NCBI RefSeq assembly: GCF_015694725.1
Contig: NZ_JADQDQ010000020.1
Coordinates: 1-38,371, forward strand
Origin: Hymenobacter jeongseonensis
Lineage (GTDB): Bacteria > Bacteroidota > Bacteroidia > Cytophagales > Hymenobacteraceae
DNA length: 38,371 bases
Direction: 5' to 3'
A program made the translations under genes and the position numbers. The notes beneath the pieces were generated by a model, which worked only from the letters and a program-made list of their open reading frames with translations, did not search any database and was not told the origin of the DNA. Within the stretch, counting starts at the first letter, position 1; every line of letters starts with the position of its first letter. Below are positions 19,207-27,616 of the stretch, piece by piece.

Positions 19207-19866
19207 ATGCAGATAATTACCCTGGCGATAGTGGAAAACGACGCGGTGCTGACCAAGGTGCTGCGGGCCTACTTCTCCCAGCAGCCCGACATCCGGCTCG
19301 TGTTCGTCTCGGCCTGCGTCGAGGAGCTGCTGGCCGAACTCGAGGAGTCCCTGCTGCCCCAGGTGCTGCTGCTCGACATCGGCCTGCCCGGGCTGAGCGG
19401 CACGCAGGCCCTGCCCCTGCTCCACGCCCGCTACCCCGCCCTGGAGGTCATCATGCACACGGCCCGCGAAGAGGTCGAGCACATCTACCAGGCCCTGTGC
19501 TGCGGCGCCACCGGCTACCTGACCAAGGGCACCCCCCTCGACCAGCTCGGCGCTGGCGTGCGCGAGGTCGCCCGCGGCGGGGCCCCGCTCAGCCGCCTGG
19601 TCAGCCGCAAGGTGCTCGGCCACTTCCGCCCCTCCCCCGCCACCCACCAGGCCCTGCTCACCCCCCGCGAACAGCAGGTCCTGCAGGGCATCATCGACGG
19701 CCTCAGCGACAAGGAAATCTCCACCCGCCTCGACCTCTCCACCCTCACCATCCGCACCCACGTCAAGCACGTCTACCGCAAAATGCACGTCAACAGCCGC
19801 ACCCAACTCCTCAACCAGCACCTGAGAGGTAACCTCCAACCCCAAGCCCCACACTCCATGGCTTGA
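19207..19866 (+). CDS. NarL/LuxR-type response regulator, copy 2
   Basis: This second 219-residue regulator is identical to copy 1 except Ser143, which falls in the linker between receiver and helix-turn-helix domains. All receiver and DNA-binding residues listed for copy 1 are kept, so both should be functional and recognise the same DNA. The stop is TGA here and TAA in copy 1. Identity starts at the ATG and ends at the stop codon. The upstream DNA differs: no clear Shine-Dalgarno, an inverted repeat and dyad site D. The two copies are therefore likely to be expressed under different control. No kinase lies next to it. Confidence 0.95.
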   Translation: MQIITLAIVENDAVLTKVLRAYFSQQPDIRLVFVSACVEELLAELEESLLPQVLLLDIGLPGLSGTQALPLLHARYPALEVIMHTAREEVEHIYQALCCGATGYLTKGTPLDQLGAGVREVARGGAPLSRLVSRKVLGHFRPSPATHQALLTPREQQVLQGIIDGLSDKEISTRLDLSTLTIRTHVKHVYRKMHVNSRTQLLNQHLRGNLQPQAPHSMA

Positions 19867-19948
19867 GGTTTTTTCAGCAGCTATTTCTTAGCTGTATAGT
19901 TCCAGCGTGTGATGGAGTAACTTTCGGGCGCGTCATCCAGCAAAAGTT

Positions 19949-20170
19949 ATGGGACAGGTACTTCCCGGCAGCGCCCGCGCAACGCAGGCAATACGACGCC
20001 GTATCCAGCGTAGTCAGAAAAGCCTCCAAGCGCTAGCCAAGCGCCACCGCATTGACCCGAAAACGGTGGCCAAGTGGCGTTAACGCACCACGACGGCGGA
20101 CGCACCGATGGGGCTTAAACCCGCTTCTACGGTACTCACGGTCGTAGAAGAGTCCCTTGCCGTGGCCTTT
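19949..20170 (+). pseudogene. IS481-type transposase, N-terminal remnant
   Basis: From the ATG at 19949 the frame reads MGQVLPGSARATQAIRR and then SLQALAKRHRIDPKTVAKW, the N-terminal helix-turn-helix of IS481-like transposases. An in-frame TAA at 20081-20083 interrupts it. Beyond the stop the same frame continues with TADAPMGLKPASTVLT and VVEESLAVAFR, which also fits the family. Homology ends near 20165-20172, where glycosidase sequence begins. The DDE catalytic core is absent, so the element is dead. It begins 82 bases after response-regulator copy 2. Confidence 0.75.
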
Positions 20171-20423
20171 CGCCAAAACCCGGCTGCTGCAGCCCGGCGA
20201 ATCGCAAACCCTGACGTTCTCGCTGAGCGCGGGCGACTTGGCATCCTATGATGCGGCCCGCAGCGCCTGGGTAGCAGAGCCGGGCAGCTACACCGTACAC
20301 CTCGGCTCCTCCTCCGCCTTCAAACAAACCAGCGCCTTCGAACTTGAAAAGAAAGTGCTAACTGAGCAGGCTCATAAAGCCCTGACGCCCCGGGAGCCCA
20401 TTACGGAATTAACCAAGAAATAG
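20165..20423 (+). pseudogene. GH3 glycosidase, C-terminal domain remnant
   Basis: The frame FAKTRLLQPGESQTLTFSL, then DLASYD, WVAEPGSYTVHLGSSS and AFELEK matches the fibronectin-III-like domain that closes family 3 beta-glucosidases. Only this last ~85 residues remains, with no catalytic domain. It is joined directly to the transposase remnant, so the 5' part of the gene was probably lost in an IS-related event. The ATG at 20157 belongs to the junction and is not a genuine start. Confidence 0.75.
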
Positions 20424-20486
20424 CGCTCGGATGCTTCTCCCCATTGTCGCTCAGCCCTGGTTGCCAAGAGCCGGGGCTGGCTACTG

Positions 20487-21200
20487 TTGGCCATTTTCCT
20501 GGTCAGCTGCTCGCCTACCCTGGCTCCCCAAAAGTCCGCTGGGCGCCCGTCGGTATTGTTGTTCTACAAAACCAGGGGTTTCCGCCACGCTTCGATTGCT
20601 GCCGGCATAGCCGCCCTGCAGCAACTCGGACGCGAAAACGGCATCCGCGTGGACACCACCCGCCAGCCCGCGCGCTTAGTGCCCGACACGCTGCAGCGCT
20701 ACGGCGCAGTGGTGTTTCTCAATACCACCGGCGACGTGCTCGATGACGCCCAGCAAGCGGCTTTTGAGCAGTACATCGCCCAAGGCCACGGGGTTTGGGC
20801 GTGCACGCCGCCACCGACACGGAGTACCACTGGCCCTGGTACCGGGGGCTGGTGGGTGCTTACTTCAAAAGCCACCCCAAGGTGCAGCCGGCAGCCGGCC
20901 ACGGTACTGGTGAGCGATACTGCCCACCCGGCTACGGCCTTCCTGCCGGGCCGCTGGGTGCGCACCGACGAGTGGTACAACTTTCGCGACCTCGCCCCGG
21001 ATTTGCGGGTGCTGGCCACCCTGGACGAGACGTCTTATTCCGGTGGCCTCAACGGCCCGCATCACTCCATTGTCTGGTGTCAGTCCTACGGCGGGGGACG
21101 TGCCTTCTACACCGCCGGCGGCCACACCGACGAGAGCTATACCGAGCCCTTGTTCCGGCGTCACTTGCTGGGCGGCCTGCGGTACGTGCTGGGCCGCTGA
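20487..21200 (+). pseudogene. ThuA-like lipoprotein with two compensating frameshifts
   Basis: The frame starts in a lipoprotein signal (LLLAIFLVSCSP, lipobox LVSC). The TTG at 20487 is the first usable start I can point to, but the basic region just upstream (VAKSRGW) suggests the true start is earlier. The first ~100 residues match ThuA-like glutamine-amidotransferase-fold proteins (VLLFYKTRGFRHASI, YGAVVFLNTTGDVL). At about 20790 the frame slips: the conserved GVHAATDTEYHWPWYRG is found in the +1-shifted frame at 20795-20885. Near 20890 the first frame resumes with ATVLVSDTAHPAT and continues to YTAGGHTDESY and the TGA. The ORF is open but its conserved core is scrambled, so function is doubtful. 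It could instead be a sequencing error. Confidence 0.7.
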
Positions 21201-21202
21201 GG

Positions 21203-21223
21203 AGCCGCCGGCCATAGGCGGCT
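21203..21223. terminator. Hairpin between convergent genes
   Basis: AGCCGCC, a 7-nt loop and GGCGGCT form a perfect 7-bp stem. It starts three bases after the ThuA-like stop codon and overlaps the stop codon of the opposing DUF4099/DUF3945 gene. It lacks a T-tract, so termination is inferred from position. Confidence 0.5.
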
Positions 21224-23423
21224 ATCCCAAGCGAGGTTTAGGGCCGACAACTGACTGCTTGCTCGGAGGTGCTTGCGCTGCTGGCGCGGCCGTGGTCACC
21301 GGTGAGGTCGCTTTTATTGCCTGCCCTGGGCGGGGGTCCAGTCGCCGAGTTAGCTCGCGAGCGGCGGGCCGCACCTCGAGGCAGGCCTTGGGCGCGTTCA
21401 CCCGCACGGTGCCGTCGAACGAGGGGCAACCGGGGCCGCTGGCCATGTTGGAGAGCGCCACCACTTTGCCTTCGCGCAGGTCGTGGCTTTGCTCGGGGGT
21501 AAGTTTGACGCCGGCCACGGTATCGTGCAGCGTCACCCGGGTTTCGGGCATGACCACCACCTTGTTCATGGCCTTGTCCACGGCCACGTAGCCGTTGTAC
21601 TCGCGGCCCTGCTCGTCCTTGAGGCCGCGCACCAGGCCCGCGTGGCCATCGGTTTCCAGGCGCTGACGCTGCTCAGAGGTGAAGGGCTGGCCACCAATCT
21701 CATTAGGGACAACCAGCTTCTCCTGGGGTAATTCCATTTGCAGGGTAGCCGAGCCATCCGCTTCGCGGTGCAGCACCATCTTGCCCTCGAATTTCACTGG
21801 CTCCCGCCCTTCCCGACCCGCCACCTGCATGGGCAGCAAATCGGTTTTCTCGCCCTTGAGCAGCTTTTGCAGCTGGCCACTGGCAGCTAGTATTTCCAGG
21901 TTAAGCCCGAGGGATGCCAACACTTTCCGCGGCACCTCGCCGTATTGAAACCGCCGGGCCGCGGGCTTGGGTGGCGTCGCCGCGGCTTTCGCATCTTCCG
22001 CCCCGAGCCCGGCGGCCCTGCTGGGCTTGGTTGCAGCCGCTGCCAGCGGTTGCGGCGACAGATTCGGCTGGGCCGGGCCCGCCTGTCGAGTAAGCCGGGC
22101 CTGCAGTTCCTGGCGGGTTTGCTCGTAATCAACCTCCAGGCTTTGCCGGGTCTTTGGGCCGCCGTTCAGGTGGGCGTAGAAGATTTTCAGAAACGCCGAC
22201 GCGGGGTTGCCGCTGGTGTCGATGTCGAAAATGCTCTTACCGTTGCGAATGACCTGCTCGCTGGTCTTGCCCTGCCGCTGGGCCACCTGCTGCACGCGCT
22301 GTCCGGCGGCGGCCTGCTGCACCTGCTCGGGGCCGGTGAGCGCGTGCTTGGGCACGGCCGAAAGCTGCGCGCTGAGCGCATCCCACTGCGACGCCCCAAA
22401 CGCCTGACGAACCTGCTGGCTGCGCGGCGACTCATAATCGCTCCCGTAGCCAGCCGCCTGCCGCCGGACGGCCGCCTGCGCGGGCTTTTCCACCACGGCC
22501 ACGCCGTGGCCTACTTGCCGGAAGCCCTGCAGCGTGGCTTCAAGTTGGCCCAGCTGGTGTGAGCCCGGGTCGTAGCTTACACCGAAGCCGCCGCGGAGCT
22601 TGCCCGCCGGGTCGCGCTCCAGCTGCAACGCGCCCACGGCTACCCCAGCCTCCCGGAGTTGGCCGAGGTAGGCCCGCATTTCCAGCAGCGGGGCCACTTC
22701 TGCACCTTGCTGCTGCCATTGAATCTGCAAGTCGCCCACCTGGGGGGGCCCTGCAACCCTTGGAGCTTCCGGCAGGGTCGGTTCCGCAACGATTGGAGCC
22801 GGAGGCAGGTCGATAGCACGTTGGGGTCCTTTCCCCTCCCCTACCGGTTCCGTGGGCGCCGGCTGTACCGTTGGTGGCGTTTCTTTTACGGGGCCGGGGC
22901 TCACTTGCTCCCGCCGTTGGCTTTTAACGCCTTCCTCGCCAACAGCAGGCTCTTGCTCCCAGCGGGCGGTAGCGACTTTTTCCTCTGGTTCCACGCCCTG
23001 CTGGCTCAGCTTGCCATCCTGTGCGGGCATGGGGGCCGGCTCCCCGAATACGGGACGAAATGGCTCCTGGGCATTGGGGCTAAAGCCCACGCGGCCCTGC
23101 TGGACTACTTTCCAGTTGTCGCCAATCTTTTCCAGCAGCGTGGGTCGTTCCAGCCGTACATATTGGTCGGTCTGGCTGGGGATTTTCACTAACTGGTACA
23201 CGCGGCCGAGTGTGTCGGTGTACGAGCTCATCAGCGTTTCGTCGGCACCGGGCGCCGGCAGCAGAGCCGCCTGGTTGGGGTTGGCCGGATTCAGCTGCAC
23301 TTGAAACAGGCTGTGGGGCGCCTGCTTAAGCTCCAGCCAATTGCCGGCAATGTTGCCGTTGGCGATGGGCAGCTGGCTCAGGTACAGCGGCGCCGGGGTC
23401 GGGTTTTCATCTTGCTCTGCCAT
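21222..23423 (-). CDS. DUF4099/DUF3945 protein of a mobile element
   Basis: The 733-residue protein has no signal peptide. The N-terminal third contains LYLSQLPIANGN and FQVQLNPANPNQA, followed by Pro/Glu-rich linkers. A middle region has KTSEQVIRNGKSIFDI. The C-terminal part carries a DUF4099-like segment (YGEVPRKVLASLGLNLEIL, LKGEKTDLLPM) and a DUF3945-like segment (YNGYVAVDKAMNKVVVMPE, GVKLTPEQ, FDGTVRVNA). Proteins with this pair are frequent passengers of Bacteroidota conjugative and mobilisable elements, but their biochemical role is not established. It lies downstream of the coupling-protein gene on the same strand, 158 bases away, and probably belongs to the same mobilisation unit. 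Confidence 0.8.
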   Translation of the reverse strand: MAEQDENPTPAPLYLSQLPIANGNIAGNWLELKQAPHSLFQVQLNPANPNQAALLPAPGADETLMSSYTDTLGRVYQLVKIPSQTDQYVRLERPTLLEKIGDNWKVVQQGRVGFSPNAQEPFRPVFGEPAPMPAQDGKLSQQGVEPEEKVATARWEQEPAVGEEGVKSQRREQVSPGPVKETPPTVQPAPTEPVGEGKGPQRAIDLPPAPIVAEPTLPEAPRVAGPPQVGDLQIQWQQQGAEVAPLLEMRAYLGQLREAGVAVGALQLERDPAGKLRGGFGVSYDPGSHQLGQLEATLQGFRQVGHGVAVVEKPAQAAVRRQAAGYGSDYESPRSQQVRQAFGASQWDALSAQLSAVPKHALTGPEQVQQAAAGQRVQQVAQRQGKTSEQVIRNGKSIFDIDTSGNPASAFLKIFYAHLNGGPKTRQSLEVDYEQTRQELQARLTRQAGPAQPNLSPQPLAAAATKPSRAAGLGAEDAKAAATPPKPAARRFQYGEVPRKVLASLGLNLEILAASGQLQKLLKGEKTDLLPMQVAGREGREPVKFEGKMVLHREADGSATLQMELPQEKLVVPNEIGGQPFTSEQRQRLETDGHAGLVRGLKDEQGREYNGYVAVDKAMNKVVVMPETRVTLHDTVAGVKLTPEQSHDLREGKVVALSNMASGPGCPSFDGTVRVNAPKACLEVRPAARELTRRLDPRPGQAIKATSPVTTAAPAAQAPPSKQSVVGPKPRLG

Positions 23424-23581
23424 GGAACGGAGGGTTTAGGGAGAAGGCCGAAGCGGAATTCGACGCTGCAAACCTATTCGGGGCGCAAACCTGATTGGCG
23501 GAAAGTTGACGAACAGTTGAAAACGGGGGATGAGCAGCGAGTACAACACACGAATGACCCATTGACTGGGCACCGATGGCC

Positions 23582-25590
23582 CTATTTTTCCACCTTCTCC
23601 TTGATGAGGTGGCGCAGAGCCGGGTCCTGCTTGATGCGGAGAAGCTCCCGTGCGCATAGCTGCTTCACATCGGTTTTAATGCGGTTAAAGTTGGCCTTAA
23701 TCATCTCGTCGTCCTCGTCCTCGCCCGTGGCCGGGTTGACGAAGCTGGTGATATCCGGGATGGGCAGGTAGGCGCTGGTTTCGGCTGCGACCGTTTTCAC
23801 GTCCACTTGAATCCGGGCGTGAAACACCTTCTGGCCGATTTCCTCGCCGAAGTTGTCGGCCACGGCCCCCACGAATTGCCTTGCGTCAGGTTGGCAATGG
23901 TGCTGGGCGGAATCATGCTGTCCATCTGGGTGGATAGGCTGGTGCTGGTTTCACGCAGGTTGATGCTCAGACTTTGGCGCTGCTGCAGAATTTTGCCAAA
24001 CCGCTCGCTCAGCCACTTGCCGCTGTTGCCGGCCACCTGCCCGCTGAACACATTACCCACCGTGTTTTTGATGACCTCGGCCTCCCGCTGGCCGTAGTCG
24101 CGCTCCAGCTGCGAGAAGTCCTGGAAGCCCAGGCAGGTAGATACCTTGTTGCTGCGGGCCGTCGCAATCAGGTTGTCGAGCCCCTTGAAATAGATGGTGG
24201 GTAACTCGTCGATGATGAGCGAGGACTTGCGCTTGCCCTTTTGGTTGACCAGCTTCACCAGGCGCGCGTTGTAGAGGCCCAGCGCCGCCCCGTAAATGGC
24301 CTGCCGCTCGGGGTTGTTGCCCACGCACAACACCTTGGGCTCTTCGTTACTGTTGATGTCGAGCGTGAAGTCATTGCCCGACATCACCCAGTAGAGCTGC
24401 GGGGAAGCCAGGCGACCCAGTGGAATGCGGGCGCTGGCAATCTGGCCTTCCAGCTGCTCGATAGCGTCCTTCTGAAAGGCGGATACGAAGGGCTTAACCA
24501 GGTTTTCAATCTCGGGATAGGAAGCTAGCACGGGGAAAATTTCCTCGTAGTCGCGGCTCAGGAATTCGATGACGTGGGGGAAGGTGCAGTACTTGCCTTT
24601 CTCGAACAGCCTCAAAAACCAGATAATAGCGGCCACGAAGTTGATGGGTGACTCGACGAAGAAGTCGCCCTGCTTTTGAATCCAGCTCTTGTTGAGGTTG
24701 AGCATGATGGTGGAGGCGCTTTCATAGGCGTCCACGATGTCGGACATAAGCTCCGGGAGCAGCGGGTTACAGCGGTGGCTTTTGCGCGGGTTGTCGAAGT
24801 TGATGACGTAAAAGCCCACCGGGCGGTCGAACTTGTCCTGGTGGCGCAGCAGCGTGTTGTAGCATATGCGGCTCAAATCGTCAAACTTGTAGTCGTAGAT
24901 GTACATGCAGAAGCCCTTGGCCAAGTGCTGCCGGATGAATTCGTTGATGATGGCAAAACTCTTACCCGAGCCGGGCGTGCCCAGCACCATGGTGGCCCGA
25001 AAAGGATTCACGACGTTCAGCCAACCGTGGTGCCGCTTGCCCCGCAGCTGGTACTCGGTGCGCAGGTTCACCGAGTACTCGTTTTCCATCAGGCGCTCCT
25101 CCTGCGGAAAGCTCTCGTTTTCTTTGTTGAAGATGTCCTTCATCAGGTCGTGGTTGAAGAGCCGGCTCAGCCAGGCCCCGGCGCTGAGCAGCAGCAGAAA
25201 GCCTACCGACAGCAGCGCCGCATATAAGGCTGTAGCCAGCCCGGCGGGCATCGTCAGGCGGTGCAGCAGGTCCGACCCGTACAGCAGGGCCAAGCCAATG
25301 ACAGCATAGCCCGCAACGGAAACGCCCTTTACTTTCTCATCCTTGCGGCCCCGAGTGCCCAGGCAGCTCAGCAGCAGAAACACCACGGCCAAAGTCTTAC
25401 TCACCCAACTGGCCTTGAACAGGAAGGTGTTGCGGGTGAAGCTCTCCAGTAAACGCACGACCACCGCCGGGGCCCAGCCCAGCGCTTTGAAGTAGCCGAA
25501 GCAATAGTAGTAGATGTTCAAGCCTAGCAACACGATGGCAACAAGGCGCATGAACTCCATGATTTTCCGTAATCCCTTTTCGTCTTCCAT
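23582..25590 (-). pseudogene. TraG/VirD4-type coupling protein (MobC/YWFCY type), frameshifted
   Basis: The first frame (25590-23797) has an N-terminal membrane domain of about four segments with IYYYCFGYF, like the YWFCY domain of Bacteroidota coupling proteins. It has Walker A GTPGSGKS at residues 204-211 and a Walker B-like SSLIIDELPTIYFKGL near 460. It stays conserved to IANLTQG, then changes to PWPTTSARK and stops. The proper ending (FVGAVADNFGEEIGQKVF to IKEKVEK) is in the other frame and ends at 23582. A single missing base near 23875-23885 explains both. Restored, the protein would have about 669 residues. The ATPase core is intact, so the truncated form might keep some activity. A sequencing error is possible. 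Confidence 0.85.
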
Positions 25591-25775
25591 CAGCTAGCGC
25601 ACAGTTGGTGTTGAATCCAGCAACCTACAAGCTGGCTGGGCCCGCGCCGGGGACATTTTGACGAATGGCAGAAAGTACGCGCCGAGGCGCTGATACCGCA
25701 CACGAACGGCACCGCATCCAGGCCATAATTAGGTCGTGGCGCCGCTGCTCGGAGTAGTGGTGCCGAGCCAGACGC

Positions 25776-26651
25776 CTACCTGGCTGGGCCCTTTCTCCGT
25801 GTTGCCGACAAAGGCTTGTGGCCTTCCGCTTTCGCGGCGGTAGGTACTGGTTGGATTAAGCCCTTCTCCGGCTCAGCTTGGAGCGTCGGCGACTGCCGCT
25901 TGGCGTAAGCGGCGAAGGCCTCGCGTACTGCTGCCGCTTTGAAGCCCACATCCTGTCCTCTGACCCGTATTCCTTGCAGTTCAAAGCTAACCCCGCGCAG
26001 GGTGCCGCCTTTGTCATGGGTGTAGCGCACGCTTATCTGCTGTTGATGCAGCTGCGCGGCCAACCACTCCTCCCCTCCCCTACTTACCTGGCCCGATGCT
26101 TTTAGCAGCGACTGGCTAATTTGCTTCCGGACCGATTCCTTTTCCGGGTCCATATCCTTGATGCTACGGCGGCGTTCGGGGATGGGCTGCATGCCCAACT
26201 CCTGGCTTATCTGATTGGTGATGGCGGGCTGCCGGTAGAAATTATTGTCCGTCCGCAGGGCCGGGCCACCATCAATCGGCACCCGATTTAGGTAGACGTG
26301 GATGTGGGCGTGCTTCTTGTCGCGATGCTCATACGCCACCACCTGATGGCGGTCGACAGGCGCCCCGATTAACTCACAGTAGCGCCGGGCGGCCACTACC
26401 TTTTGCCCTTGGCTAAGCTCCTCCCCTTCCGCCCAGGAAAGCACCGTATGCCACAAGGGCTTCCGCACTTTCCGGCTTCGGCTGGCCATTGCTTTCATCT
26501 CCTGCGCCATCTCTTTGGGGCTGCCCGGGATGACGTTGGAAACAACCAACAGCAAGGCTTCACTCGGCCCTTTTTCCTTGCCATGGCGCAGCCCGGCCCC
26601 GTAGGTAAGCGCGCCTTCAAAGTCGCTACCCGTGATAGTTTTTGCTATCAT
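25776..26651 (-). CDS. MOBP-type relaxase (MobA/VirD2-like nickase), short form
   Basis: The 291-residue protein has the relaxase signature: a histidine cluster HAHIHVYLNRV at residues 114-124, a conserved WHTVLSWAEGE with His68, and a candidate nicking tyrosine Tyr17 in GALTYGAG. It would cut one strand at oriT and pilot it through the coupling protein. The length equals a bare relaxase domain plus a short tail (SVRYTHDKGGTLRGVSFEL), with no helicase or primase part. Its start overlaps the end of the upstream accessory gene by four bases (ATGA), showing translational coupling. The coupling protein follows downstream after 185 bases. Confidence 0.88.
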   Translation of the reverse strand: MIAKTITGSDFEGALTYGAGLRHGKEKGPSEALLLVVSNVIPGSPKEMAQEMKAMASRSRKVRKPLWHTVLSWAEGEELSQGQKVVAARRYCELIGAPVDRHQVVAYEHRDKKHAHIHVYLNRVPIDGGPALRTDNNFYRQPAITNQISQELGMQPIPERRRSIKDMDPEKESVRKQISQSLLKASGQVSRGGEEWLAAQLHQQQISVRYTHDKGGTLRGVSFELQGIRVRGQDVGFKAAAVREAFAAYAKRQSPTLQAEPEKGLIQPVPTAAKAEGHKPLSATRRKGPAR

Positions 26652-26968
26652 ACTAGGTAGCTCCTTATGACGGCAAGGGCTTGCACGAGCTGCTCTTCGT
26701 AGCTGCGGAAAGCCTTATCGGCTTGGGCCATTCGGGTAAGTTGATTTAAGTTGATGCCGATGCCCACCAGTTGCCGTCGCAATTCTGGGGGGAGCAATTG
26801 TTTAATTTCGGCACCCATCCCAATGACCCGGAGATAATCAGAAACTTTCTTGAAGCCGGCGGCTCTGGACTTGGCCTCAATTGCGTTCTTCTCTTCCTCA
26901 GTCACGCGAAAGTGTATCCGTTGGTCACGATTTGGCTCAACGGCATCGTGCTTGGTTTTGGCGGTCAT
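26648..26968 (-). CDS. Mobilisation accessory protein (MobC-like, ribbon-helix-helix)
   Basis: The 106-residue protein has RIHFRVTEEEKNAIEAKS followed by AGFKKVSDYLRVIGMG, the ribbon-helix-helix pattern of plasmid mobilisation accessory proteins. A C-terminal INLNQLTRMA motif is typical of the MobC/BmgB-type family. Such proteins bind oriT and help the relaxase open the DNA. It is the first gene of the mobilisation unit and faces the intergenic region with the candidate oriT repeat 124 bases upstream. Confidence 0.85.
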   Translation of the reverse strand: MTAKTKHDAVEPNRDQRIHFRVTEEEKNAIEAKSRAAGFKKVSDYLRVIGMGAEIKQLLPPELRRQLVGIGINLNQLTRMAQADKAFRSYEEQLVQALAVIRSYLV

Positions 26969-27091
26969 AGTTCCTTTTGTGGCTTCCAGATCTTACTTAC
27001 GGTTAAATTTATTTCAGGGATAGTTACAGCAATCTGCTGCAGTTATTCAAGCTCATTATGATTTAAAAGCGTTTCGTGGGAATTTCGGAAT

Positions 27092-27126
27092 CACCGGTTA
27101 GCAAAGACATGGCTTGCTAACCGGTG
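27092..27126. other. Candidate oriT inverted repeat
   Basis: CACCGGTTAGCAA (27092-27104) and TTGCTAACCGGTG (27114-27126) form a perfect 13-bp inverted repeat around a 9-nt spacer. It sits 124 bp upstream of the mobilisation accessory gene, the usual place for an oriT recognised by a MobC/MobA pair. The nick site is not identifiable by eye. Confidence 0.5.
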
Positions 27127-27178
27127 GACGAGCCGGTTGAATGAGGCAGTTGAACACGACCAGCACCAGCCTATATCA

Positions 27179-27218
27179 TGCTTCACTGCTTCAATATTTC
27201 ATTGCTTCATTGAAGCAT
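27179..27218 (+). repeat. 8-bp repeat block 1 (5 units)
   Basis: The units in register are TGCTTCAC, TGCTTCAA, TATTTCAT, TGCTTCAT and the inverted unit TGAAGCAT. They share the consensus of the long block 3 but lie in a different 8-bp phase. Confidence 0.8.
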
Positions 27219-27293
27219 GATTACTGCCTTTGCGCCACTGAATACTGGTGGGCATCTATTTGGTGTGCAACCGATTTAGGCAAACGGAACTTT

Positions 27294-27333
27294 CGCTTCA
27301 ATGCTTCATTGCTTCAAGACTTCACTGCTTCAA
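27294..27333 (+). repeat. 8-bp repeat block 2 (5 units)
   Basis: The units in register are CGCTTCAA, TGCTTCAT, TGCTTCAA, GACTTCAC and TGCTTCAA. The block is separated from block 1 by 75 bp and from block 3 by 39 bp of unrelated sequence. Confidence 0.8.
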
Positions 27334-27372
27334 ATCAAACACCAAAGCCAATGCTGTTTGCCAGGTCATTAA

Positions 27373-27580
27373 TGCTTCGGTGCTTCCTTGCTTCAAAGCC
27401 TCATTACTTTATTGCTTCATTGAAGCATTGCCTCAATGCTTCAAATTTTTATTGCTTCGATGCTTCATAGTTCCGATGCTTCAGTGTAACTTTGAAGCAT
27501 TGCATCCTTGCCTCACCGCTTCAAATAAGCACTGCTGCAATGATTCATTGCTTCGTTGAAGCATTGAAGCATCGACTCAC
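27373..27580 (+). repeat. 8-bp repeat block 3: 26 units in one register, candidate centromere
   Basis: Twenty-six consecutive 8-bp units keep a single phase over 208 bp with no indel. Most match TGCTTCAN (for example 27389, 27413, 27437, 27461, 27477). Four are the inverted form TGAAGCAT (27421, 27493, 27557, 27565), and the rest are degenerate. The block ends 36 bp before the parA ATG. Arrays of 7-8 bp operators are how ribbon-helix-helix partition proteins (omega/ParG/ParR-like) mark centromeres and autoregulate parA. The gene after parA encodes a candidate of that class. Confidence 0.85.
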
Positions 27581-27616
27581 ATTTTAAGCCAAACGCCTTC
27601 AACCGCTCTTTCTTGT

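Larger units (their letters stand above)
26969..27616. other. Mobilisation/partition intergenic region
   Basis: This AT-rich 648-base region separates the leftward mobilisation unit from the rightward parA unit. It has no convincing gene: the open frames here are made of repeat units. It contains a near-palindrome at 27024-27042, a candidate oriT inverted repeat (27092-27126) and three blocks of 8-bp repeats (27179-27218, 27294-27333, 27373-27580). Confidence 0.75.

Noticed and set aside
27141..27559. Plus-strand open frames of 109 and 103 residues before parA
   Set aside because: Their sequence (repeated CFIA, ASLL, HCF words) is simply the translation of the 8-bp repeat array.
27179..27580. 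CRISPR array
   Set aside because: Units are 8 bp, contiguous and degenerate. There are no spacers of uniform length and no cas genes.
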